NCBI GenBank assembly: GCA_946894095.1
Contig: OX335649.1
Location: 14,774,001 to 14,838,000 of the forward strand
Source: Incurvaria masculella
Taxonomy: Eukaryota; Arthropoda; Insecta; Lepidoptera; Incurvariidae
Direction: 5' to 3'
Length of the DNA stretch: 64,000 nt
Under the pieces are notes generated by a model. That model saw only the letters and a list, made by a program, of their open reading frames with translations, had not been told where the DNA came from and did not search any database. Shown here piece by piece: positions 1-12,376 of the stretch (position 1 is the first letter of the stretch; every line of letters starts with the position of its first letter). The position numbers and the translations under genes are program-made.

Positions 1-171
1 AGCATTCTGCGCGAATATATGAAACTGCTCCAAGTGACAAACACACAAACAACACTCGCTTGTATGAATATTCATAATGTATGCATGTAATTGCCTTACA
101 GAGCCGCAGATCGCTGAAATTCAAATATATTTCAAACATTTTGGAGAGTGCTCTTAGCCCGCCCTCCGGAT

Positions 172-274
172 CCGCCCAGCCGCCCAGCTGCCCAGCCGCC
201 CAGCCGCCCAGCCGCCCAGCCGCCCAGCCGCCCAGCCGCCCAGCCGCCCAGCCGCCCAGCCGCCCAGCCGCCCA
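172..274. repeat. 8-bp tandem repeat (CAGCCGCC)n
   Basis: About 13 copies of the octamer CAGCCGCC, with one C-to-T variant near 188. Because 8 is not a multiple of 3, all frames read the same eight-residue cycle (P-P-S-R-P-A-A-Q), so the reading frames covering it on the + strand (81-287 and 148-549) are artefacts of the repeat. It is a GC-rich island in AT-rich sequence. Confidence 0.95.
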
Positions 275-1770
275 AGTGCTCGGCTAGCCGTACTTACGCT
301 GCAGTAACTTGTGGTACCATTTGGAAAAAACTTTATTTTAGAATAGGTATAACTGGATCAAAAACTGTTGCAATTAAATGGCGGTTAACTACTGAAAAGT
401 TAGAAAAAGATGAAAAAAAATGCTTTTTTACGCACGATATGATGTTGCGTTTAGAACGGCTTGTAGCTCAGGGGCGTTTGATTTTCTATGTATGCAAGAA
501 GTCATATGAGTTTAAACCTCCGCCTACTATTACTACTATTACTTTTTAATTGGCCTTTCAAATCAGCTAGCTTGCGCCTATTTTCACCATGCATTTGGAA
601 TTAATAATTACTTGGAGCACCTATTTTTTATGTTACCATATATTTGTTACCACATATCTTGGGATCTTGGCACAATGCCAGCCTTGCCAGGAGATGCCAC
701 GTATGTTTTTTATTCAAATGTTTTACTAAAAACCCAAGCCCAGAAAAAAGTATCAAACTTCACTTTTCGTTACTTTTACTAGTACGCTTCCGATACGAGC
801 TAAAGCTTTTACGACGCGACCTTTCTGTCCTTTCGTAGACTCGATATCAGAAACACGACTCATAATGAAAAATAATAAATTTCCAAACGTGCCAGACCGA
901 ACCTTTCCGAGGCCTATCCAGTTACAAACGACGGCATTAAAAGTGAAAATAGGCATTCTCTTGTCACGCATAGGCCTAAATGAAGAGGTTTATTGGTGAA
1001 AATCCCTACTAATTGGGTGTCGTGTCAATAAACATGTGAATTACGAGGGATTTCAATATAATACTGTTGTATCGGATAACGCTTCTGTTTTCTAATTTAA
1101 TATGCTTTTGTAATAAGCATAACAATAAGGGTTTTGGGAAGGTAAGTAATCGAATTGAATATCGTTTGCTATATATTTATATTTTGTTATTATTTTGAGA
1201 TGCCGCAGCCACCAACACTTGTACGAATTTAGTATAATTATTCATTTTGCTTTTTTTTTACAATGGGTTAGTAGAAGATTGTATTTTGTCTAATATATTT
1301 AGAGTATATGGTTAGGCGAAACTAAGAAACTCTACTTTGACAGTTGGTCTAGGGAAAAAATCCAAGTCTAAATTGTTTGTAACAATCGTTCTGGTTATAG
1401 GTATTATTGAAAGATAAAGATTCAAATACAGTCAATTCTCTAGCTCTGTAAGCTGTATGCTATTTTAAAAATGGTTTCTGATCAATTTGATATAGCTAAT
1501 ATATTATACAATTCATTCAACACACTTGACTTAGATGAAGTTCATCAGTAAGCTTAGAATTTAGAATTATTTTAATATCGGCATCGACATATCAAAGGCT
1601 TTGCTAGGCAAACCATTCAATTATTTCGACTTCAGTATATTATTGAAGTGTGTTGATGAATTAACAATCACATATAAATGTATCGGCACTAACTATTCAA
1701 AATTAATTCCTACTCAAATGTATCCTTTGAACAGAAACCGTTTTTAAGGACTCATTTTCATCAGTTGTCT
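275..1770. other. Unassigned AT-rich tract
   Basis: No gene or known repeat recognised. A + strand frame runs from the octamer repeat to 549 and ends in a lysine-rich segment followed by a short PPPTITTITF-like tail. I recognise no domain in it. The rest is AT-rich with no long frame. Confidence 0.5.
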
Positions 1771-2286
1771 TTAAGGTGGGCCCGCAAGCAACTGCTCTTC
1801 TCGGAATTCATGAACAGGGGACAAAACTAAAGACGTCATTTAGGGTAAAAAGATACTTATAAACTTAATATCAGGAAACAAATATCTACGTCTGCACGTG
1901 TTTGTTTTTTCGAAAAATGTATCCTGTGTCACAAAACAGAGAAAAAAAAATTGTATGAAGATTTTCTTTTGCCTGTTATTTGACTTTCTTCGGATTTTTC
2001 AGCAAAATAAAAACGTGCAGACACAGATATTTATTGTAGAATATTAGGTATCAAATATCAAGCAAATCTGAACAGTGCTTTCAAATGATTAGTAAACTAA
2101 GTTTGTATGGGGAGCATCGCTTACGGACCGTTCTTAAGATTTGCCATACAATATTCAAACATTCATGAAGACGTCATGCATGTGCTCTTAATACAAAATG
2201 TAGTCATAAGTATATAATGGTCCCCCGAATGACGCCTTTAGTTTTGTCCCCTATTCATGAATGCTGAGGAAAGCAGTGGGACTTAA
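1771..2286. mobile_element. Foldback/MITE-like element with TTAA ends
   Basis: Long imperfect inverted ends: 1788-1845 (around ATTCATGAACAGGGGACAAA) pair with 2226-2275 (reverse complement ATTCATGAATAGGGGACAAA), and similarity continues outward to TTAA at 1771-1774 and 2283-2286. TTAA at both ends is what piggyBac-type elements leave. Inside lies a second inverted pair, 1868-1900 against 2010-2043 (core CTGCACGT). A relative of the interior lies at 41917-42115. There is no coding capacity. The left end (TTAAGGTGGGCC) resembles the end of MITE-1. Confidence 0.7.
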
Positions 2287-2289
2287 ATG

Positions 2290-3146
2290 GTATCTGCCAT
2301 ATTTGACCCACTCGAGGGACAGGGTAATAAGACGAAGCACTGTGTACATAGGTATCGGCACTGCGCAGATTATATTCCAACGAACACAACACCGCGATGC
2401 CAGTCTGGTGATAGAGTCCACGTTTCGTAAATTGGTGCTCGGCCGAGACATAAGTAGCGCCATATATTTCGTTTTATAGGCTCTTCATGCGACGCGGCGT
2501 GAGCTGAACGGTTCTAGTTTCAATGTACGCTCGCTGAATGCGATTATATCATCGGTCGGGTATAAAACATTTATTGTGAAACTACCCTCTATTTGAGAAC
2601 GATTCAGTGTGCGGTTTTTGTGTTTTATTGCATGTGAATATTTCAATTTGCAGTGAGCGGTTTATTCGTTTGTACCGGACTTGGAGAAAATCTGTCATCG
2701 CTGTTCCATTCTCCTCGGGTATTTTATTTGCAATCCGAACGTTTGAGACTCGCGTTTTCAGATAGTGTCAATTTGTTCAGTTACAAGAATGATGTATTTC
2801 CTTGTGCTGAAAGGAAGTGCGTAATGATAGAGTTGTAAATGTTTTTTGACAAGACAAGAGATGAATATTGAAGAATAGGGCAGCGGTAGAGAAAGTCGCT
2901 TTGAGAAACATTACCACTTTATTTGTAAACATACACTGTATTCACAGGATCTCACATGTCAATCCATATAATATTTTAAATCATTACTTAGTTTACAACC
3001 ATCATATTTCGCAACCATACAATTATGAGTAATTATTACTTGTGTATCATTACAAATTTATATTATATATTACAAATGTTTATCGTGACTGATATTATAC
3101 ATGTTATTGTGCTCTCAACGTAAATAAATGAAATTGTTCAATATCT
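2290..3146. other. Unassigned tract
   Basis: No recognisable gene. A small + strand frame near 2653-2838 follows a TTTGCAG sequence that resembles a splice acceptor, but it has no recognisable domain and no supporting upstream exon. Confidence 0.45.
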
Positions 3147-3494
3147 ATGGTTATAGAGGGACACACCCAGTGCCACCAATTCTCTAGATCTTTTATCTAT
3201 AGGATCGGGAAACTATGGAATGGACTCCCTGCCGAAGTTTTTCCCTCAAAGTACAACCTGGTTTCCTTCAAACATGGTGTGAAGAAGCACCTGGCCGGCC
3301 GGCATGGTTTTCGCAGCCCCTGTGAAAGTCCGAAAGCCCATGGGCGTCTCGTCGGGCGCCTTTCTTGTGATGTCCTGGCGAGCACCATATGCCACGCTTA
3401 ACATAAAAAAAACACAGAAGATCTGGGGGATAATGTTTGTAATTTAGCGTTTCGCCTCTCACGCCTTTTACAAGACGTGAGTAATAAAGGTATT
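3147..3494 (+). pseudogene. 3' end of a CR1/L2-like non-LTR retrotransposon
   Basis: The + frame from 3147 encodes RSFIYRIGKLWNGLPAEVF at residues 15-33, then a segment with NLVSFKHGVKKHL. The pattern R-x-x-x-LWNxLP...NLxxFKxxVxxxL is the C-terminal signature seen after the reverse transcriptase domain in CR1/L2/Jockey-type elements. Everything upstream is missing, which is the usual 5' truncation of a target-primed insertion. A short 3' tail containing an A-run (about 3404-3412) follows the stop. A 45-bp block (TTTTCGCAGCCCC...GCCCATGGGC) recurs near 62250-62290. Frame and motif are seen directly; clade assignment is inference. Confidence 0.7.
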
Positions 3495-3973
3495 TTAAGG
3501 TGGTCCAACCCGCTCAACTCCCCATACAAACGGGGAAAGAAGATCACGCCCATATTTCTTATAATTGTGTTTGGTTTCTAAGTTATAAGGTCCGAAAGTT
3601 CGAATTTTTCGCGCTTTATGTGGTTGTGGAACTTTGGTGGTTTATTACGCAATGATAAAGTAAGAAAATGTTAAAAATATTAGTCATCAGACATAGCTTA
3701 TTTAATCAAGATTTATAATCTATTTGGTTTTTGTTAGATTTTCGACTACAGCGGTCGTGGTTTACTTTTAGCTATAAGTTGTTTTGAAATCAAAATTTTC
3801 GTAAATCTTACCAAATCATACACTATGCACATTGTCTTTTTTGTGGACATGTTGCATCTTCCTCATCACGGAGCCTGTCTTTTGTCGGAAACAGAGAAGG
3901 TCCCACAACGCAACAGCACGGTTTTGTACAGTGCTCGCGAATGAGTTAGTCCCACCGGGTTGGGCCACCTTAA
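3495..3973 (+). mobile_element. MITE-1 copy 1 (TTAA ends)
   Basis: Starts TTAAGGTGGTCCAACCCGC and ends GGTTGGGCCACCTTAA, so the two ends are inverted repeats beginning with the TTAA target site typical of piggyBac-like elements. Non-coding, about 480 bp. Four other copies lie at 18784, 36487, 49120 and 51175; copies 2 and 3 are in the opposite orientation. Confidence 0.88.
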
Positions 3974-6232
3974 GTGTCGATAACGATAAATTGGCACATG
4001 GTGAAAATTTTCCCTAACATCTTTAAAATACCGAGGCGTGTTTTTAATAATTTGATAGTATTTCATGTTTATAAAATACCAATAAATTTATCAGCGCTGA
4101 CGTCGTAAGAAGTTTTAATAATTTCATTTTCATTTCTTTTGATTTATTTTAACTTTTTGGTACTCAAACTACACCAAGTTACATCACAAAGATCCGCGGA
4201 TTCGATCAACCCAGTAAAGAAGAACCCGCAAAGAAACTTCACGGGTTTACATAACATATTTTTCCTTCCACAATTATGAACTACATACTTAGATATAAAT
4301 GCTACTGCCAAACAATTCCTTGGTAGAACAGATTAAGGCAAAGAACAAAGAACAATAGAAACAGCAACCCTCAGTTTAAGTTACTTACAACTAATAATGT
4401 TACTAATGCAATTATGTAAATTAATATAATTTATAGCATTACAAGAATAATCTGGTGTAAAAGCCGTCGTCAACTTAACCTATGTCAGGTATATAAAGCC
4501 CTCGTCAAGTTTGATACTAATGAAGTGTATCAAGTCAATATATTATATGTAAAATAATTATTTATATTTAAAAAAAAATCTGTGTAAAAAATAAGTCTTT
4601 GAATAATGAGACATAATTTTAACAAGCAAAGAACACTGAACAACACACTGAATTCGAAATGACGAAATGTATTGAACACAATTTCTACTGAAAAATGTTT
4701 CGTTTCAAAAATAAAAAACATGACAAAAAAAAATTCGAAGGACGGCTTACTCGCTCTTCCGATAGAATGCTTATTGGAGCCGAGAACTAATTGACTGACC
4801 GATGTTTCCACCGACTGACGACGGAGTGCACTCATTGCAAGGGACTAATAAAGTGATGGCAGCATTGTATACTCGCTCGGTTCGATGGCAGCTAACAAAC
4901 TATGTTATTATCCTGGCCGCGGCTCATGCCGACACGGTGACATTAAATTACAGTAAACACGGTGCATGCTTTCAGGTGAAATTAAACTTTGCATAAATGC
5001 GTTATGTATGATTCTGTTATGTATCAGCATAGATTATAGAGGAAGATATAGATTGATAACATCATACCCGTTATGAATAGGGATGGTTTTTCGATCTATA
5101 TTTCAGTATACATTAAACAAACTAATACAAATGATGGTTTTTATATGCAATGACATTACTTACTTTATAGTTGAAATGTAAAGTTTTCATCATGCCTACT
5201 TTGGCGAAATTTTGAATCAAGCTTAGTTTTATGACGGTGTGACTAGTTCTGGCAGTGACGGCAGACGGCGCTGGTTGGAAATGCCATGGTACCAGCGAAA
5301 ATATGCAGTTTTCGGTAAGTTTTGTACGTTGCACTCTTTAATCTATAGTACCAGAAAGGTGCTCAGTTTCAGATAATACTAAAGCGGTACCATATTTTAC
5401 AGTGTTGATATTTTGGCAGTGATGGTTAATGCTTTCGTTTTGGATGCTAAATAATAATTTTAAATACTTAAGCAGTTATTTTTGATTAAATAAGCTACAG
5501 AGTTTCACGTTTTCAGATAATTTTTTTTTACGATTTTCATAAATAGGCACCTGATTATTTGAAAAGGGTTAGTTGCTGTGATTTTCTGTGGTTGAAAAAA
5601 TGAGCTATTTAAAAGCTTCAGTGTACAAAAATGATGGATTGCCAAATAGATAAAATATTAAATAGATAAAGAGACACCGAGTCTGATTTGTTTATGTTAT
5701 ATTAAGTTCAACGTTTACATAAGTGCATTGAAATGCCAAGACCGTTTCTCTAGACTACATCAGGAATCTAATTCCACTGGACAGCTCCATGTGTAAACTA
5801 ACTCGTAATACAAGCTCTAATACTCAGAAGCCTGTAACGCTTAATAACGTTCCATCAACCATGATGGATATCCATGACACAGTAGCTGCTTCACAAATCA
5901 ACAGTTTTCGAGCCATTGCTTTGATCGTAATTAATGGTGCCGTGTCAGCTCTTATATGAGTAGTGGTATGCATCCGTTTGTAATGGTCACACTTGTATTG
6001 ACAGGCGTATTGAGTTGCTGCTACTCGTCTCTGTGGACAAAGCATTTTAGATGAATTAAAATAACTGAAGTTAGCCCATTGTCCGGCGCTTATTTGATAT
6101 TGAACTTGTTATATGTTGTTTGGTTTTTGTGATAAAATAGTGTAATTTTCGTTTTTATAACTTTGAGTGCGTGTAATTGACCTCGCCTACGATTATTGTT
6201 GATCAAGAAAACTGGACATAGATAGCTAAAAC
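3974..6232. other. Unassigned AT-rich tract
   Basis: No recognised gene or repeat. The 73-residue minus-strand frame at 5824-6045 is cysteine- and histidine-rich near its start but matches no family I can name. The 101-residue minus frame at 4530-4835 is a low-complexity AT-rich translation. Confidence 0.45.
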
Positions 6233-6400
6233 TACAACTATATTGTTATGATATTAGCCCAGCCAACGCGCCACATGGAAACTAGGTGCAATTTCAGGAT
6301 GGACCTTTCATATAATGAACGGCTACATTGAATTTTATACAAAACGAGGACAATTATTTTGCCGCTTCGACCATCATTCATTAAATGCGATGGTAGCAAC
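6233..6400 (-). mobile_element. SINE-1 fragment
   Basis: Tail-side half of SINE-1 on the minus strand: ATGATATTAGCCCA, GCTACATTGAA, CCGCTTCGACCAT and ATGCGATGGTA blocks appear in the family order. The head is missing. Diverged. Confidence 0.65.
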
Positions 6401-6670
6401 AGTTCTATATGGAATCCCAAAAACGAACGTCGTATCCCTTTTGTAGGCTCATAGGTCATGCAGGGAACAAATAACTTGTAAAAAAAAATAAACAAGACAT
6501 TCCAAGAAAAAAATGTTTCCCACAGAAAAATATTTTTTGCAGGTTAAAATCGCGACAAGCCTCTATATCGTATACATAAATGGTATAGGGTTATAAATAT
6601 GATGGGTTCGTTTTGATTTGAAGATTATTTTCATATTTTAGAGCATTTAAATAAAAGTTGTTTTTAAAAT

Positions 6671-6946
6671 GTTTTTAGGGTTCCGTACCCAAAGCGTGCC
6701 AACGAAAAACTATTACTACGCCACCGCAGTCCGTCCGTCTGTTCTTCTGTCACAGGGCTGTACCTCATGAACCGTAATATGTAGGCAGCTGAGAGTGTGT
6801 ATTTATTTTGGCGCGATAAATAATACAAATAAAAAAATGGGGGCCCCATACAGAAAACGTGATTGTTTGTGTTGAATCGTGTACGATGGCACGGAACCCT
6901 TCGTGTGCGAGTCCGACTCGCATTTGGCCGGTATTTTTTATAATAA
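6671..6946. mobile_element. MITE-2 copy (GGGTTCCGT family)
   Basis: Begins with AGGGTTCCGTACCC, contains TCCGTCCGTC and ends TTCGTGTGCGAGTCCGACTC followed by GCATTTGGCCGG. The same ordered blocks occur at 28606-29046, the fullest copy. Only one terminal inverted repeat is kept here. Non-coding. Confidence 0.8.
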
Positions 6947-7490
6947 CAGTCGCTGGGTTGGTGGTGCGGGGAGAGCTCGGGATGCGGGTGTGGGGTGCAG
7001 AGGCTACCACCTTCTAACTATTCATCGAACCGCCTCCGAGCCGCAGTTTTAATTTCGAAAAGTTAATGAACATAATTTTAAACGCTCCGGGCTCTTCCCT
7101 CGTCTTTTAGCGGCGCACTTCTCAGTTTTAATGAGGTTTTCGTCAGCGAAAATCTTTTTTTCATTGCGAAACAATTTTTCGAGAGGGTGTTCGTGCATTC
7201 ATTCATATTGTGAGGGACCGAGCTGACATGAGACACTCTCTTTATCTCCTTAAAGACCTTCAGCCCTGCGATTAATTAATGTGATTTGATCTCTATTGCG
7301 TGGCGAATGTAGTAGAATTTCCCCAAACACATCGGTCCCGATGAGCTTGTCTGTTCTAGCTTATATCCCGTAATAAGGGACCAAAGAGGGGTTTCTATTT
7401 TATTATTCGTCATTGAAAAGAAGCGTGTGGAATAAAGGATTGAATGAAGATCGCACGGCAAGATAGAGCCTAATGACTGTTTAGACTAAA
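6947..7490. other. Unassigned tract, mixed GC/AT
   Basis: No gene recognised. 6950-7200 is locally GC-richer with TTAATGA- and TTTTAAT-type motifs beside GC patches, similar in texture to the other islets in the window. A regulatory role is possible but not shown. Confidence 0.35.
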
Positions 7491-7714
7491 CAGCAGGTCT
7501 ATTCCTGGCATTCAGTAATCAGGAATCAGGAATCCTGAGTCTAGAAAACCGCTCTTATAGCGATTTTCAAAACGACGGATAAACTTGATTAATTAAAAAA
7601 ACTATGTCCGGAGCATTTTCGTGAAGAAAATCGCTTTGAAAACAGTTACAAAAGCGCTTTTCTAGACTCAGGATTCCTGATTCCTGATTACGGAATACCA
7701 GGAATATACCTGCA
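7491..7714. mobile_element. MITE-4 copy 1
   Basis: About 225 bp with long inverted ends: CAGCAGGTCTATTCCTGGCA at the left pairs with ACCAGGAATATACCTGCA at the right, and the inverted match continues through the TAATCAGGAATC and CTGAGTCTAGAAAA blocks for about 55 bp. A second copy is at 55489-55723. No coding capacity. The CAG start resembles hAT-type ends, but I see no clean 8-bp target duplication. Confidence 0.88.
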
Positions 7715-7794
7715 GAGGTCAAGCAGACCAATTTTGTGATTTTATGTATCCACGCGTGGAAAATCATATCATAGATTAGTTGAATATTTATTTA

Positions 7795-8110
7795 TATAAC
7801 TGGAAATATTGGCTACCAAGACACCATGATATTATCCCAGCATACCTCATGGGAACTAGGCGCCATGTCACTACCTTCGTTATATCTCACGGCTAAATTG
7901 AACTAACATCTTCACTGCCGCTTCTAGCATATTTCCTTCAATGCGATAACACCAAACCGGGCGGAACGAACTCTACCACCTAGTAAGTAAGAAAGGGGAC
8001 CTACAGCTTTAACGAATGACCAATTGCTTAGTTACTTCGGCATGCACGGCAAGAATTGCAGTGAGCCCAATTGTTTTATTTTTATGTGCCAGAACGCACA
8101 CAGCAGTGTG
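7795..8110 (-). mobile_element. SINE-1 copy with a third head type
   Basis: SINE-1 body on the minus strand (GATATTATCCCAGCA, CCGCTTC, AATGCGATAACACC, CTACCACCTAGTAAGTAAG) to about 8011. From there to about 8110 it shares a different 5' module (GCATGCACGGCAAGAATTGC ... CCAATTGTTTTATTTTTA) with the copy at 20098-20430, in place of the tRNA-like or 5S-like head found in other copies. Confidence 0.65.
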
Positions 8111-8749
8111 TATTGCCTTTGGGTAACACCTGTGAAAGTAACGTCGAATTTATACGACCTGTTTACTTCTTGTCAGGGTTTTTGATGTACAAACGGCATT
8201 AGTCTAAACGCCACATATTGGATTTTGACCCACATACGTTTTCCTTGCAAATGGCAATGCCTACTGTGGCTTTGAGGGTGATTTGTTGTAATTGAGAATA
8301 CAATCATCAGTTGTTAATGATAATTTAAAGGTATTTATACCCTTTAAATGCCTAGAATAAAAATAGCGAACGCATCCAAGCGATCTCTGCGTCGATGCGG
8401 TCAACACTGATCGGCTTGGCGCCGGCGCCGGCGGGAAGATAAATGACGTCAACACGAGATAAATAGAAAAACATAAAAAGCACTCAGCGTAACATGAATA
8501 TTCATAGAGAGAAGTTTTTAGCGGGCTCGGGGGGGGGGGCGCAGGGAGGGGTCGGGGCGAGGGGCGAGCCGCGCTTCAAAGTTTTCTTTTTGCTGGGATT
8601 TCCCCCGCTTCAGATTGGCAGATTGCTGTCATGCTCTTCACGAAGAATATACATATTCATTACGACATTATTTATTATGAGGAATGAATGAAAGAAATGC
8701 TCGTAAAACGACTAAATAATAAAACATAATTGATTTACGAAACACGAAT
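8111..8749. other. Unassigned tract with a GC-rich islet
   Basis: No gene. 8395-8610 is GC-rich (GCGCCGGCGCCGGC; a run of G at 8529-8538) and holds TGACGTCA at 8444-8451 and GGGATTTCCC at 8595-8604, which match CREB/ATF and NF-kB/Rel consensus sites. These matches are suggestive only. Confidence 0.4.
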
Positions 8750-8926
8750 CGTGTATATTTATTGCGTCGCTATAACAACAAATAGGTAAAATAAAAAAAA
8801 CTAATAATAAAGAAAGGGTAAAAAAGTACGAGCCCCCCCATACTAAAAACATGATTTTGTTTATAATCTTGTACGATGGTACTGAACCCTTCGTGTTCGA
8901 GTCCGACTCGCACTTGGCCAATTTTT
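8750..8926. mobile_element. MITE-2 fragment
   Basis: Ends with CCCTTCGTGTTCGAGTCCGA followed by CTCGCACTTGGCC, the MITE-2 terminus, and carries the internal GCTATAACAACAAATAGGTA block also found at 28606-29046. The other end is missing. Confidence 0.75.
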
Positions 8927-9121
8927 GACTTCTCCTTCTTCTGACTTCTTCCAAAAAAAATATGTTTGTTGACAAGAGTAAAAGCGTTAAGTAATAAGTA
9001 CCAAGTGAGAAAATTACAATAACAACAATAGGATTTTGTTTTAAGGTGCGCTGTGAATTCAGTTTTAAGCTTTGCAAAGCAGACTCTCGAGGTCCACAGC
9101 TCAGAGAGCTACTATTATTAA

Positions 9122-9475
9122 AGATGTTCCGACCCATACAATGTTTTTTTACACAGAACGCAAAAAGTATTGCATTAAGGCACTCGTCAAAAATATTAAA
9201 AATAGCCACAGTAGTTGCAGCGAAAACATATTCACAATTTCAGATTTAATGGTTTCGTTGTAATTGCCGGTTAGAAGTTTTACACCGTTAGATGGCGCTG
9301 TTAAATAAAAATCGTATTTTAATAAATTGTAACAAAACCAATAATCCTGAAATTGTAAAATTGTTTTCGCTGCAAGTAATATGACTATATTAAACTTTTA
9401 TTATTAATTCGTGGCTTAAAGTGCAATACTTTTTGCGTTATGTGTACAAACAACTTTATATGGGTCGGAACAGCC
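9122..9475 (-). mobile_element. MITE-3 copy 1
   Basis: 354 bp with long inverted ends (GTTCCGACCCATACAATG and ACGCAAAAAGTATTGCA at the left; TGCAATACTTTTTGCGTT and TATGGGTCGGAACAG at the right). The inverted-orientation copy at 27014-27375 matches throughout, including the internal GCGCCATCTAACGGTGTAAA (reverse complement here). The GG/AG start plus TTA-type flank fits PIF/Harbinger MITEs. Confidence 0.88.
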
Positions 9476-12335
9476 TCAAAGGTGCTTGCATAAACGATAA
9501 AACAGCACGCCTAGTTGGGTAGCTCCGAAGAGAGAACGCATTGTGTATTGGACTCGCAATTTTCGTTTGGAAATTATTGTACGCTGTTCTGTCATCATCG
9601 GCCCGAAAACTTCTCTCATACACAAAATTAACAAACTCTCGTGTGTCGGATATTTCTATTGAATGGATAGTTGGGTAGGCGTGTCGGCATGTACCTCACT
9701 CGGCAGCTTGCCGAAACTGTAAGCCCCTTTGACATGGGTCGCAAGACGTATAGAGTTCGTTACGTTTTATTACACATAGTACATAGTTATGTACGTGTCT
9801 ACGTGGAAGAAATGTTTCGTTTCAATCTTGCTTTCATAGAACATTTCAACCGCTTGGATATGTTCAGTGTCAACATTTTGAAGTTGGTGGTTCTCAATGT
9901 TTTTCTTAATGACTGCTTTCGTCTTCGTGTGATGTGCCATCTGGGTTGTTGGTTTAGAATGTTCAAAACACTATCATGTTTGTGTGTTTATACGGTTACC
10001 ATTTTACTTGGTTGGTATCAAACAATAAATTTTGAAAATTTAAAATCTTTTTTTAGTTTCTTGCATCAACCTTATTTGTTTTCTATCTATGTATTTCTTA
10101 GTGAGGCTGGTTGATAGTTGATATTACAAATAGATCACAACCTTACTTCAAATTGGTAGAGATAACTAAATCCTCGGGATATATGTGGTGCTTTTTATAG
10201 TATTCTCGTCTTATAATGTTTGTTGACGGCAACTATGGAATTAGCGAGAATAGGTTTGGTAATTGTTTTGTTTATCCGTTTCTTGTTTGTGGTTGTTGTG
10301 TCTTGTAAGACCGTCTTTAGTATAGTCTTAGTAATGGTACCTAGTCTATTGCACAATTATTTAGGGCTGTTCTTCAAAGATAATTGCTGTATTGCATATT
10401 GTTTTTTATATTAGGTTGAAGTCGGTTTACTCTCTCATCCCACTAGAGTATTAATTTTTTTTATTCATTTTTCGTTCCAGACTTTTCTCTCTATTACCTC
10501 CATTTTATGTGAGTAGGTTTCCCTATTGGCTAACAATGGCTATAATTAGTTTAAAGACTATATTAGGCTATTATTAGTAAAAACCAATATGAATCTATAT
10601 CAACAAAAGTGTTTCCATAAGGAAAAACCCTTGGGTACAAACAACTTGAATTTGATTCCTGCGTGTCCTACTTAACATAACTCAGTTTAGGTTGCAAGAA
10701 AAATGGCCTGCAGCCCGGATACGTGATTAGAAAACCAAACGAAGCAGGAGCCCTCAAGGGGTAGAGGCAGGGGGTGAGGTTGGGGGAAGGAGGCTGGCAG
10801 AGGGGCGTCGGAGCGGTAAAATATTCAAATTGGTAATTAAAGAGCGTTTTAGACTAATTTTACAAATCCCCAGCGGAAATTCAAGATTATAAGCCGCAAA
10901 AATTCACTGATTTGAATTAAATTACAAATGGAATTAATAATTTATTGATATTCTTTGATGGAAATATATGCTATGGGGATCCTGTGCTAACAATATACAA
11001 AGTCAGGGTTATAAGTTCTGTCTCTAACCAAAACTTTTGAATTTAGAATGCTGGCCATAAAAAAAATATTGAATTCGAATTTCGAATCTTTTATTTTATT
11101 ATTTTTGTGACATTATGTACCAGAAGTTTTAATGAATGGAATGGAATGGAGTATAGTAGGAAAGAGAGTTATCTCCTCTAATATAATAGTAGTCCTTTGT
11201 CGTGCGTTGTCCGGAAGGAGCAGTGGCCTAGACTTTTTCCATAATCGTGTGCAATTGTTGACAGTTTAAATCTGCAATTGTCTGTCTGACACTTAAAACG
11301 TTGTTGTGGATAACACCAGCACTCACCAGTATATTTATTTCAAATAATTATTAAACATGGAATAAATATGTTCCTTGTACTTTTATTAAAAGTAACGTAA
11401 TGTTACATTATATTGAACGTTACATTTCTTTTGTGACATTCGGAAAACGGAAGCGAAGCCATTCTATTAATACTCCTTTGATTTATTTTTCTCAGAGGCT
11501 CCGCGGCCCCAGGTGGCACCGGGCACATAGGAACAGGCATATTGCCTGTGTGGATAATCCTGGACTGCCTTCTGGGATGAGCTATTGCCATTCATTCAAA
11601 TTTATCATTCGGCCTCATTAGTGCTGTTCAAGTAATGTATCGCAGCACTCGAACCGTGGTTGCTGGTGTATTTTATTCAATTCATACGATATCTATTTTT
11701 TTAAGTTTTTTTCCCTCTTTATACTTTTCCCAATTGGACGCAACTTAATTAAGATTTTGTCTTCACCGAAGGCTGCCGCCAACTCTGACGTGGCTTGAGA
11801 TATAGATTCGCTTCCACTATAGTTTTCAGTTCTTCATTTATCTCCATTTTGCGTGTCTAAACATTTTCAAAACGAGAAGATGCAGCCAGAAAACGCACCG
11901 TATATTCGTTTCCGGTGGCTCATCCGAACATGTCATTGATTCTTCAAGTTGCATCTGCAGCACTGGTGTCACGGTGGTACTCATATTAAAAATAACGCCA
12001 TACTTTATCCTTTCCATTCTAGTGAACATTACGATGTCACAATGAATCAAATGAAGCCCACACAATTAAATAACTCATTTCAAAACAGTAGAGATCTGTT
12101 ATTAAATCCCGTGTATTTTTTTACGCTGTTGGTGTACCTCATTAAATAAATAATGCTATTAAAATTATTTACTCTGTTATTCTTCTAGCATTAATTTGGA
12201 ATACATTTTAATTTTGAATTTCAAACATAACGCCAATTTGAGTACTAATTTCCCGCTATCGAGAATCAAACATTAATTTAGATTAACTTTGAATATAGAA
12301 TTCCAAACCGAATGCCAGAAATTTTAGTACTATGC
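9476..12335. other. Unassigned tract
   Basis: No gene recognised. The longest frame, 9671-10114 on +, is 147 residues, hydrophobic and rich in F, L and V, but lies in T/G-rich sequence that would give such translations by chance and has no known motif. A G-rich islet at 10740-10830 is followed by GGTAATTAAAG-type AT motifs. Nothing further stands out. Confidence 0.45.
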
Positions 12336-12376
12336 CACGAGCGGTTCGTAGCCTAGTGGCGCGGGGACTGGCCTAG

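Noticed and set aside
81..549. Proline/alanine-rich proteins at 81-287 and 148-549
   Set aside because: Translation of the 8-bp repeat, which gives the same peptide in all frames.
2561..2608. Promoter: TATAAAA at 2561 and TCAGT initiator at 2604
   Set aside because: The spacing is about 45 bp, too far for a TATA-initiator pair, and no gene follows.
4489..4535. TATATAAAG core promoter
   Set aside because: Common in AT-rich DNA; no initiator at the right distance and no downstream gene.
9671..10114. 147-residue + frame as a membrane protein
   Set aside because: Lies in T/G-rich sequence, its hydrophobicity follows from composition, and it has no motif or splice context.
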